A DNA stretch of 7,828 bases from Acidobacteriota bacterium (GTDB taxonomy: Bacteria; Acidobacteriota; Terriglobia; Terriglobales; Acidobacteriaceae), in contig QIAR01000467.1 of assembly GCA_003225595.1 (NCBI GenBank), positions 1 to 7,828 on the forward strand, given 5' to 3'. The translations under genes were made by a program, and so were the position numbers. Below, piece after piece: positions 1-5,782 of the stretch. Each line of letters starts with the position of its first letter. The stretch's first letter is position 1. Under the pieces are notes generated by a model. It had not been told where the DNA came from. It worked only from the letters and a program-made list of their open reading frames with translations, and searched no databases.

Positions 1-1
1 G

Positions 2-376
2 GCGCTGGTCGAGTCGGCACACGATTGGTCCGACGGTGGACGCGCGGTGACTCTGGCTGATGCAGCATTTCCGACGGGTGTCGGCATGACAGTAGAGCTC
101 GCTTCCCAAGGACTTCCGGCGGAGTTCGCACTCTTCGGCGAGTATGCCAGCCGCGTGGTACTCTCCTGCGACCCAAGTAACCTCTCGCGAATCAAAAAAG
201 TAGCGGTACAATACGGCGTCTCTCTGGATATGATTGGAGTGACCATTCCCGAACAAGTTGAAATCAAGCTGGATGGGCAACTAGTCGTGTCTTCGACGGT
301 TTCTGAGCTGCGCGATGTCTACGAGAACGCGCTGGAGCGGGCGCTGCGTACGGAGGCAGACGCGCTGGTGTCCTAG
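2..376 (+). CDS. purL: Phosphoribosylformylglycinamidine synthase II, C-terminal part (5' truncated by window edge)
   Basis: The frame is open from base 2, so the gene continues upstream of the window; 124 codons and a TAG stop are visible. PurL converts FGAR, glutamine and ATP to FGAM in de novo purine synthesis in the cytoplasm. The fragment opens with SAHDWSDGGRAVTLAD, the strongly conserved HD-SDGG motif near the C-terminus of PurL (AIRS_C fold). It continues with FGEYASRVVLSC, matching the family FGE-S-R-V pattern, and ends in an alpha/beta tail typical of PurL. The internal GTG at 47 is not a start, because the conserved motif begins before it. It is followed on the same strand by purF after a short spacer with no visible terminator, which fits a purL-purF operon. 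The identification is secure; only the N-terminal domains are unseen. Confidence 0.94.
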   Translation, partial: ALVESAHDWSDGGRAVTLADAAFPTGVGMTVELASQGLPAEFALFGEYASRVVLSCDPSNLSRIKKVAVQYGVSLDMIGVTIPEQVEIKLDGQLVVSSTVSELRDVYENALERALRTEADALVS

Positions 377-407
377 TTCAACAGTTCTTAATCGAAGAGG
401 TTGCGAA

Positions 408-456
408 CTGATAGCTGATAGCCAAGAGCTGATGGCTGATAGCTGATAGCTGAGTG
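408..456. repeat. Tandem array of seven-base units (CTGATAG type)
   Basis: Seven consecutive 7-nt units in perfect phase: CTGATAG, CTGATAG, CCAAGAG, CTGATGG, CTGATAG, CTGATAG, CTGAGTG. Four units are identical and two more (CTGATGG, CTGAGTG) differ by one or two bases. The array fills most of the purL-purF spacer and its last unit contains the GTG at 454 that could be read as the first purF codon. It adds TGA and TAG stops in several frames. A similar shorter array lies at 6362-6388. The repeat is directly visible; its function, if any, is unknown. Confidence 0.85.
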
Positions 457-465
457 CTAAATGAA

Positions 466-1896
466 ATGCTGCGTCCCGACAAATTTCGCGAGGAGTGCGG
501 AGTGGTGGCGATCTTCGCCAATCCCGAAGCGGAGACGCTCGCCTACCTCGGGCTCCATGCCTTGCAACATCGCGGGCAGGAGTCCGCCGGCATTGTCACC
601 TCAGATGGAATGACCTTGCACGCCCACAAAGCCATGGGATTGGTCGCCGACATCTTCACCGAAGAGGTTCTCTCGCGTCTGCGCGGAACACTCGCCATCG
701 GGCACACACGTTATTCGACCGCGGGCGATTCGGCACTGCTCAATGCCCAACCGATACTGGTCCAATCGAACAAAGGCATGATGGCCATCGCGCACAACGG
801 AAATCTGGTAAATGCGCACGAGATTCGGCATCGTCTGGAAGCTCAGGGTTCGATTTTTCAGACCAACAGCGATACCGAAGTCATCGTCCACCTGATTGCG
901 CAATCGCGCGAGCAGACGCTGCCCGAAGCCATGGCCGATGCCCTCCGGCGAGTCGAAGGCGCGTTTTCGCTGGTAATGATCAGCCCTGACCGCATTTTTG
1001 CGGCGCGCGACCCGCGCGGTTTCCGTCCGCTGGCCATGGGACGCATTCCCGCTCAGCCGGGCGATAAACAGGAGACAGTTATCTTTGCCTCCGAAACCAC
1101 TGCCTTCGATCTGATTGGCGCGACCTACGAGCGCGACGTGAAGCCGGGCGAGTTAATCGTCGTCGGGCCGGAGGGAATCACGTCCCGCTTTTATGCTCCT
1201 TCCCAGCCGCAGTCGAGCTGCATTTTCGAGCACGTTTATTTCTCCCGCCCTGACAGCCTCGTCTTCGGGCGCCCCGTGGACCTCAGCCGTGATGCTCTCG
1301 GTCGTCAACTCGCGCGCGAAGCACCCGCCGAGGCCGATATCGTAGTTCCGGTACCGGACTCGGGCGTGTCCGCCGCCATGGGCTATGCTGCCGAAAGCGG
1401 CCTTCCCTTCCGTTTTGGACTCATTCGAAATCATTACGTGGGACGGACGTTCATCGAGCCCTCTCAGTCAGTGCGCGACTTCGGCGTGAGGCTCAAGTTG
1501 AACCCGGTGCGCAGTGTTCTCGAGGGCAGACGCGTAGTTCTGATTGATGACTCGATCGTGCGCGGTACCACCAGCCGTAAGATCGTGCGCATGATTCGCA
1601 GCGCTGGCGCAAAAGAAGTCCACATGCGCATCTCTTGCCCGCCGACCATTTCACCGTGTTTCTATGGTGTGGATACGCCTTCGAAAAAGCAACTCATCGC
1701 GGCCAATAAGTCGGTCGAAGAAATCCGCGAATACATCGGCGCGGATTCGCTCGCCTATCTCTCGCTCGAAGGAATGAAGAAAGCCTGTGGCGACGGCGAG
1801 AAGACCACCTACTGCACCGCCTGCTACACGGGAAAGTACCCGACCGACATCGTGGATGTGGAAGAAATCCAGCCAGCGGCGGTCATCAAGCAGTAA
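466..1896 (+). CDS. purF: Amidophosphoribosyltransferase (glutamine PRPP amidotransferase), Fe-S type
   Basis: PurF catalyses the first committed step of purine synthesis: PRPP plus glutamine gives phosphoribosylamine. The N-terminal Ntn glutaminase domain shows the catalytic Cys of EECGVVAIF at residue 11, preceded by a 10-residue propeptide. It also has HTRYST, AHNGNL and TNSDTE substrate-site motifs. The C-terminal phosphoribosyltransferase domain has the PRPP loop LIDDSIVRGTT (about residues 359-369). Cysteines at about 252, 391, 450 and 453 (the last pair in TYCTACYTG) match the four [4Fe-4S] ligands of Bacillus subtilis-type PurF. I prefer ATG 466: the same frame opens at GTG 454, but that GTG lies inside the seven-base repeat array, and a 10-residue propeptide is close to the family norm. 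Neither start has a convincing Shine-Dalgarno. The gene ends 52 bp from the convergent STAND locus, with no clear terminator between. Confidence 0.97.
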   Translation: MLRPDKFREECGVVAIFANPEAETLAYLGLHALQHRGQESAGIVTSDGMTLHAHKAMGLVADIFTEEVLSRLRGTLAIGHTRYSTAGDSALLNAQPILVQSNKGMMAIAHNGNLVNAHEIRHRLEAQGSIFQTNSDTEVIVHLIAQSREQTLPEAMADALRRVEGAFSLVMISPDRIFAARDPRGFRPLAMGRIPAQPGDKQETVIFASETTAFDLIGATYERDVKPGELIVVGPEGITSRFYAPSQPQSSCIFEHVYFSRPDSLVFGRPVDLSRDALGRQLAREAPAEADIVVPVPDSGVSAAMGYAAESGLPFRFGLIRNHYVGRTFIEPSQSVRDFGVRLKLNPVRSVLEGRRVVLIDDSIVRGTTSRKIVRMIRSAGAKEVHMRISCPPTISPCFYGVDTPSKKQLIAANKSVEEIREYIGADSLAYLSLEGMKKACGDGEKTTYCTACYTGKYPTDIVDVEEIQPAAVIKQ

Positions 1897-1948
1897 GATT
1901 GGCTCAGCCTCTCGGCCGCACTCTCGCGAGGTCGAGCTCCACTCTGTT

Positions 1949-2167
1949 TTATCCCACCTTTTTGGGAAACAAGGGCGGGCCCCCGCCACGCGGTACGTCA
2001 CCACCGTCGAGAACGCTGCGAATGGCGGCGGCCTGCGGAGAATCAGGGTGTGCCTCAATCCACTCTCTTAACCGAGCAATAATCTCGGGCCGACGAGCGC
2101 TCATGACCCGACGTACAACCCAGTAAACACCTCCCTCGCACGGGCCGGAATTCAGCCATGACATCAC
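1949..2167 (-). pseudogene. Out-of-frame C-terminal segment of the STAND repeat protein
   Basis: Directly after the TGA (2166-2164) that ends the 554-aa frame, the -1 frame stays open to a TAA at 1951-1949. It reads LVMSWLNSGPCEGG, then RRPEIIARLREWIEAHPDSP, and ends GGPPLFPKKVG. This matches the pattern of the preceding repeat (RELVGLVRNWLAANP): the upstream frame ends SRELLNL and this frame supplies V-M-S-W-L-N, so the helix continues. Adding one base near 2172-2173 would give RELLELVMSWLN and extend the protein by about 70 residues. I therefore treat it as the detached tail of the upstream gene, not an independent gene; it has no start or Shine-Dalgarno of its own. An unrelated open frame is possible but less likely given the matching W-L and amphipathic pattern. 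Confidence 0.62.
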
Positions 2168-3828
2168 AAGTTCAGCAGTTCCCGCGAGGGATCGATGGAC
2201 CACAATGAGCCCCAGAAAAAGGTCCAACTGGGGTGGAGAGGGTTTGCCGCAAGCCAGTTCCGAACTAATCCAACCAGCTCTCGAGGTGGAGACCAGCCAT
2301 CGCGCTCTCGTGCCGCATTCAGCAGATCGCTTGCCAACCCGATTGTCTGAGGGAGAGCGCGGTGACCGAGCACCCAGTTCGAGCCGGCTGATAGAAACTC
2401 GTCGTCGCGGGACCCGTTCTTAAAACATATCTCCCAGATCTTGTCCCATCCGCCACGGTCGGCGTTCTCTGGACGTTCCAACCATCGCCACGCCAATTTT
2501 TCCAGGGGTTCGTGTTCCGACCTGAAACCGCACGCCTCCAAGTTTTGCCAGACGAATGTCCACTCGGCGCGATCCTCGCGTCCCGCCAGCCATTCATATC
2601 CGCGGCGCAGCAGCGCACTCTTAGTTTCTTCCGGCAACTCTCCACGCAACTCAACCAGCTTCTGCCAGACGTGACTCCAGTCTTCGCGCTCCTCGCGTCC
2701 CTGCAGCCATTCGTACCCACGCGGCAGGAGCAGCCCTGCCGCTTCTTCCGGCAACTCTGCCCGCACGTCGACCAGCTTCTGCCAGACGTAATTCCAGTCT
2801 TCGCGATCCTCGCGTCCCGCCAGCCATTCATATCCAGCCCACAGCAGTGCCTTCGCAGTTTCTTCCGGCAACTCTGCCCGCACCTCGACCAGCTTCTCCC
2901 AGACGTGACTCCAGCCGTTGCGCTCCTCGCGTCCCTGCAGCCATTTATATCCAGCCCGTAGCAGTGCCTTCGCAGTTTCTTTCGGCATCCCTGCCCGCAA
3001 CTCGACCAGCTTCCGCCAGACGTAATTCCACTCGGCGATGTCCTGGGCTTCCGTGAGAAGCGACCACTCCCACCCGAGTCGCAGTGTGGTTTGTCGGTGG
3101 TCCTGGTCAAACACAGTGGCATTTTCGACGACAACTTGGAACACGTAGGCCCAGTTCCGGTTACCTGGAAACTCGTCGAGCAAGCGGAGGGCGGATTTCC
3201 AGGGCACGCGTTCAGGCACCATCCCAGCAAGGGGGCGGAGAACAAAGTTCCAATCCGGCTCGAATTCATTCTCGCGCAGCCAATCAGCTGCGCCGGCCGC
3301 CAGAGATAACACATCCTGGTGTCGGGACTTCTTGTACTCGAAGAGTTTCTCCCAGACAAAAGACCAGTGGAGGCTTTGCAAGCCTTCCTGCGACTGCAAC
3401 CAAGTTTCCGCGTCAGAGATGAGACCTGGGTGGCCAGTCGCGCACTTCCAGAGGCGGGCCCAAGAAATTGCCCAGTACGCATGGTCTGGCTTCGGGGCAT
3501 CGCGGGCACGCTCGAGCGGCTGTTCACCAAGTAGTCCTGCAACCAAGGGCTGACGCGCGCTCCAGACAGCCCAGTCTGTCCACAGGTCCCCCACGTCAAA
3601 TCCGGTAAAGGCCTTCGTCGTGGCTGCACGATTTAGCCAAGCTTCCGTCATTCCGTGGGCCAACTCGTTGGCATCAAGATTGGCGAGGCGTTCGTGGTTG
3701 TCGGCAACCCGGTGCAAGATGAGTCTCCCAGTGGCTGGATCTGCTTGCATGCTTTTGGCGAAGGCGAGATGCAAATCCCGGGCTCGGACGACGGCATCGT
3801 CCCGCTCCCGGACAGCCTCATAGATCAC
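2164..3828 (-). CDS. Trp-rich tandem helical-repeat protein, likely sensor half of a split STAND defence protein
   Basis: A 554-aa protein starting at a GTG one base after the stop of the nuclease-NTPase gene, with no Shine-Dalgarno. It is either translationally coupled or, more likely, the continuation of that gene. Residues 1-150 are helical (IYEAVRERDDAVVRARDLHL at the start), resembling the segment that follows the winged-helix part of STAND NTPases. From residue 155 tryptophans recur about every 33-41 residues (155, 193, 226, 267, 306, 345, 384, 423, 461, 535) in a W-x-x-[VIF]-[WLF] motif. Residues 267-422 are four repeats of exactly 39 residues. The repeats look like TPR/SEL1-type alpha-alpha hairpins, though I do not recognise a named family. 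In STAND proteins C-terminal repeats usually recognise the trigger, so a ligand-sensing role is inferred. The frame ends early at TGA 2166-2164 and seems to continue in another frame. It is cytoplasmic, with no signal peptide. Confidence 0.8.
   Translation of the reverse strand: MIYEAVRERDDAVVRARDLHLAFAKSMQADPATGRLILHRVADNHERLANLDANELAHGMTEAWLNRAATTKAFTGFDVGDLWTDWAVWSARQPLVAGLLGEQPLERARDAPKPDHAYWAISWARLWKCATGHPGLISDAETWLQSQEGLQSLHWSFVWEKLFEYKKSRHQDVLSLAAGAADWLRENEFEPDWNFVLRPLAGMVPERVPWKSALRLLDEFPGNRNWAYVFQVVVENATVFDQDHRQTTLRLGWEWSLLTEAQDIAEWNYVWRKLVELRAGMPKETAKALLRAGYKWLQGREERNGWSHVWEKLVEVRAELPEETAKALLWAGYEWLAGREDREDWNYVWQKLVDVRAELPEEAAGLLLPRGYEWLQGREEREDWSHVWQKLVELRGELPEETKSALLRRGYEWLAGREDRAEWTFVWQNLEACGFRSEHEPLEKLAWRWLERPENADRGGWDKIWEICFKNGSRDDEFLSAGSNWVLGHRALPQTIGLASDLLNAARERDGWSPPRELVGLVRNWLAANPLHPSWTFFWGSLWSIDPSRELLNL
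2563..3030 (-). repeat. Four 117-bp in-frame tandem repeats (ABAB)
   Basis: Four head-to-tail copies of 117 bp (39 codons) encode residues 267-422 of the 554-aa protein. On the - strand they begin at 3030, 2913, 2796 and 2679. Copies 1 and 3 start WNYVW and end WLQGREER; copies 2 and 4 start WSHVW and end WLAGREDR. Shared core features are KLVE-R--LPEE in the first helix and GYEWL in the second. The alternation points to duplication of a 234-bp two-repeat unit. There are no spacers, so this is not a CRISPR array. Confidence 0.92.
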
Positions 3829-3829
3829 A

Positions 3830-5341
3830 TTACTGAAGAGTAAGCATCGAAAAATCTTGATCCTGATTTAGACGCCGGAGGGCATCACTTTCACGTTCGT
3901 CAAGCCAACTGCCGGGAGCCGATATGTAAAGCCGATTCAGTGCCAGTGGCGCAGTGAGAGCCTCTACCAAATCAAGGTCTTGTAGTCGCCTGCGGAACCG
4001 GCGGCCAAACTCGTACATTTCCCCTTTTCGCATCTCGAAAACCATCGAGAGCATCAAACCCTGTTCTTCTTGGAAGGCCGGGCCGGTCTTCGGTTCCTCG
4101 CCCGTCCGTTCACGGAACCACTGGCGCAAGCGATTCTGTTCGTCCGCTCGCGCCGGCGGCAGCAGCCAGTGTGCTGTTCTGAAGGCCTCATCGTCGCCGC
4201 TGGCTTTCCATTCCTGGCGCTGTTCGGGAGGGCCGCAGGTCACCAGCACCGGCCAGTCAGTCCGGTTGTGCCCGCGTAGAAGCCGCAATATCTTCGGAAA
4301 GTCGACGCCAGTACGCTTGCTGGGTGCGTAGAAGTCATCGACAAATACGCAGCACGGGCCGACGGCGTCGACGGGGCTCTGAGCCCACGCCTCAAGCAAC
4401 GGCAATAGCTGTTCGCTGGCGTCGTCGAGCCAAATCACTTGTGCAGAGCGGTCTCTCATAAGTTCGCGCATTAACTGTAGTAAGAGTGCACTCTTCCCGT
4501 TGCCAGATCGCCCCTCGATCCAAAATGCGTAGATATACGGTTCCTGACGCCAATCGCGCTCGGCGGCGTGGCGATCCAGCTCGGCAAGCGCTGCGGCAAC
4601 CTGGTTCGGGCGATCCATAAGGCGACCGTCACGCAAGTGGTGGAGTGTCGGAACTTGGCCGAGGAGAACTTCCCGAGAGCCCGTGACGCTGGCCTCGACA
4701 TCCTTGTCAGCAATCACGTGCCCGACAAAACGGACACCACGCCGGCGTCGCAGACAGATTTCGAGCGCCTCGCGGGCGAACGCAAATGGGTCATCTAGCG
4801 CCAGCCATCCGGCTGCGATGATGCGCCACCAGGGATCTGGCTCGATCCGCGGTGGACGGAACCGCCCCGCCTGCAGCATCTCCTCGAAGCGCTCTTGCCG
4901 CCTGTCGCGATCGCGAAGGTCCTTACGAAGCTGAACCCCCTTCCAGCTGGGTGCCGATCCATCCGGCTTGCCCATTAGCCCGACCGCTTCGAAAACTGAA
5001 CTGCTGTGGAGGGCTGGCGCTTCTACGTCGAAAAACTCGTCCAGAATGACAGCCTCCTCAGCCGCCTGGCCGAGTGTAGTCTTCGAAAGCGTCCGCTTCA
5101 CTTGGACACACACGAGCCGCTTCGCCTCGGTCTTTGTGTAGTCGGAAAAGACCTCGAGAAAGTGCGCGCCTGCTTCTTGAATGTGTGTACCGCGCGCGAG
5201 TTCGGAGGTGAAATCAGCGAGATAGCAGCGTAGCTGAAAGTCGATACCGGCGATAGTGCTGAGTCCGCCGCGAGCACGGTGCCCTTGCTGCGCGGCATAG
5301 CGGCTCAGAATATCGATTAGCTGTGCAGCAGCTGAGGCCAT
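3830..5341 (-). CDS. Cap4/DUF4297-like nuclease fused to a P-loop (STAND-type) NTPase
   Basis: A 503-aa protein. Residues about 20-105 resemble the Cap4/DUF4297 PD-(D/E)xK dsDNA endonuclease domain: GGLSTIAGIDFQ (the G-x-x-[FY]-Q helix), then FLEVFSDY with E63 and D67, then VQVKR with Q80 and K82. Residues about 265-380 form a P-loop NTPase: Walker A GRSGNGKS at 277-284, Walker B CVFVDDF at 331-337, and a sensor-1-like strand LVTCGPPEQ near 366. Residues 400-497 are a helical/winged-helix-like region ending LNRLYISAP and RLNQDQDF. The last residues, SMLTLQ, look out of frame. Cap4 nucleases are effectors in CBASS and in several Avs (AVAST) proteins, so phage-triggered DNA degradation is the inferred role. 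ATG 5341 is the first start after an in-frame TGA; only a weak GAAAGG lies 11 nt upstream. The repeat protein follows after 1 nt. Exact subfamily is uncertain. Confidence 0.85.
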   Translation of the reverse strand: MASAAAQLIDILSRYAAQQGHRARGGLSTIAGIDFQLRCYLADFTSELARGTHIQEAGAHFLEVFSDYTKTEAKRLVCVQVKRTLSKTTLGQAAEEAVILDEFFDVEAPALHSSSVFEAVGLMGKPDGSAPSWKGVQLRKDLRDRDRRQERFEEMLQAGRFRPPRIEPDPWWRIIAAGWLALDDPFAFAREALEICLRRRRGVRFVGHVIADKDVEASVTGSREVLLGQVPTLHHLRDGRLMDRPNQVAAALAELDRHAAERDWRQEPYIYAFWIEGRSGNGKSALLLQLMRELMRDRSAQVIWLDDASEQLLPLLEAWAQSPVDAVGPCCVFVDDFYAPSKRTGVDFPKILRLLRGHNRTDWPVLVTCGPPEQRQEWKASGDDEAFRTAHWLLPPARADEQNRLRQWFRERTGEEPKTGPAFQEEQGLMLSMVFEMRKGEMYEFGRRFRRRLQDLDLVEALTAPLALNRLYISAPGSWLDERESDALRRLNQDQDFSMLTLQ

Positions 5342-5426
5342 TCAAAAAGCGGCCTTTCGGGGGGGCTTTCATCTTACTCCACACTGGTGGTGCTATGTCG
5401 ATCCCAACATTTCGAATGCCCAGCCC

Positions 5427-5442
5427 TGCCGACATATCGGCA
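5427..5442. promoter_or_regulatory. Operator-like inverted repeat upstream of STAND gene
   Basis: TGCCGACATATCGGCA has 6-base perfect arms (TGCCGA/TCGGCA) and a 4-base centre, with 14 of 16 positions symmetric. It lies about 85 bp upstream of the ATG at 5341, where a transcription factor could act. No regulator gene is in the window, so binding is only inferred. Confidence 0.35.
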
Positions 5443-5597
5443 CCCTCTCACCCCTAAGCCCCCGTATCTGCCGTCAATAGCTAAGGGGACGGCCTCATAG
5501 GGTCGGACGCACCTTTATTTTCTGATGCATGCCGCCGATTCCCGCCAGATTGGTAATGTACGTACACGACTGCCACTATAAGCGCGCCAGTACAAAA

Positions 5598-5613
5598 TGT
5601 TCCACGTGGAACA
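5598..5613. promoter_or_regulatory. parS-like palindrome, copy 1
   Basis: TGTTCCACGTGGAACA is a perfect 16-bp palindrome. It matches the broadly conserved chromosomal ParB site TGTTTCACGTGAAACA at 14 of 16 positions; the two changes are symmetric (one per arm) and keep the CACGTG core. ParB spreading from such sites organises the origin region and loads SMC. No parA or parB is visible here. The alternative is a binding site for another dimeric regulator. Confidence 0.65.
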
Positions 5614-5632
5614 CTAGAAAAATCCGCGCTAA

Positions 5633-5648
5633 TGTTCCACGTGGAACC
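5633..5648. promoter_or_regulatory. parS-like palindrome, copy 2
   Basis: TGTTCCACGTGGAACC repeats the first site exactly for 15 bases, with only the last base changed, and both are preceded by A. The centres of the two sites are 35 bp apart. Two near-identical copies this close are very unlikely by chance, which supports a real protein-binding element. This copy abuts the coding-like remnant that follows. Confidence 0.65.
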
Positions 5649-5650
5649 CT

Positions 5651-5707
5651 GACTACGTCGGCGACATCAAGATCGAGAACGGTGAGCTGATATTGAAGCA
5701 CAGGTAG
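5651..5707 (+). pseudogene. Possible relic of a protein C-terminus
   Basis: The frame reads DYVGDIKIENGELILKHR and then TAG (5705-5707). The alternating polar/hydrophobic I-K-I-E-N-G-E-L-I-L-K pattern looks like a real beta-hairpin end of a protein. Upstream the frame crosses the second parS-like palindrome and meets TAA at 5630-5632, so no gene start remains. It may be the last piece of a gene lost by rearrangement. The stretch is short enough that chance cannot be excluded. Confidence 0.22.
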
Positions 5708-5741
5708 TTCACGAACCGGAATTTAGAGACCCAAACGACCT

Positions 5742-5769
5742 GGGCCCGGCTCAAAAAGCAACCGGGCCC
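5742..5769 (-). terminator. Strong hairpin just downstream of the 144-aa gene
   Basis: A perfect 8-bp stem, GGGCCCGG pairing with CCGGGCCC, encloses a 12-base loop. It lies 13 bases after the - strand stop codon at 5783. On the - strand the loop carries TTTTT, but the bases after the stem (AGGTCGTTTG) are not a proper U-tract. It may be an intrinsic terminator of a weak type or an RNA 3'-end stabilising structure. Confidence 0.45.
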
Positions 5770-5782
5770 GCACACTTTCCGT

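Larger units (their letters stand above)
5342..5782. other. Intergenic region of about 440 bp without an intact gene
   Basis: This lies between the start of the STAND locus and the stop of the 144-aa secreted protein gene, both on the - strand. No open frame with a start, Shine-Dalgarno and protein-like composition is seen on either strand. It contains an operator-like inverted repeat, two parS-like palindromes, a possible coding relic and a strong hairpin, each listed separately. A GGGGGGG run (5359-5365) lies just upstream of the STAND start. No convincing sigma-70 promoter for the STAND gene was found; TCGACA with TAAGAT has a 19-base spacer and is weak. Confidence 0.7.

Noticed and set aside
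495..989. 164-aa + strand frame inside purF
   Set aside because: Shadow frame of a gene with conserved motifs throughout in the main frame.
1952..1967. TCCCA-TGGGA small hairpin between the convergent genes
   Set aside because: Only a 5-bp stem without a proper U-tract; too weak to call.
1974..1987. GGCGGG/CCCGCC palindrome as a terminator for purF or the STAND gene
   Set aside because: The loop is only 2 bases, it lies within the coding tail before the TAA at 1949, and no U-tract follows directly.
2160..2175. Programmed -1 frameshift at the end of the 554-aa frame
   Set aside because: No slippery heptamer (X-XXY-YYZ) precedes the TGA and no clear downstream stem-loop was found; a simple indel explains it better.
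2563..3030. CRISPR-like array
   Set aside because: The 117-bp repeats are contiguous, in frame, without spacers, and encode conserved protein repeats.
2205..3553. Several + strand open frames opposite the repeat protein (for example 2512-2961)
   Set aside because: They are antisense to the Trp-repeat gene and repeat only because that gene does; composition is Ser/Arg/Pro-rich with no domain signature or Shine-Dalgarno.
5557..5566. TGTACGTACA palindrome
   Set aside because: Single isolated 10-bp palindrome; occurs by chance too easily to interpret.
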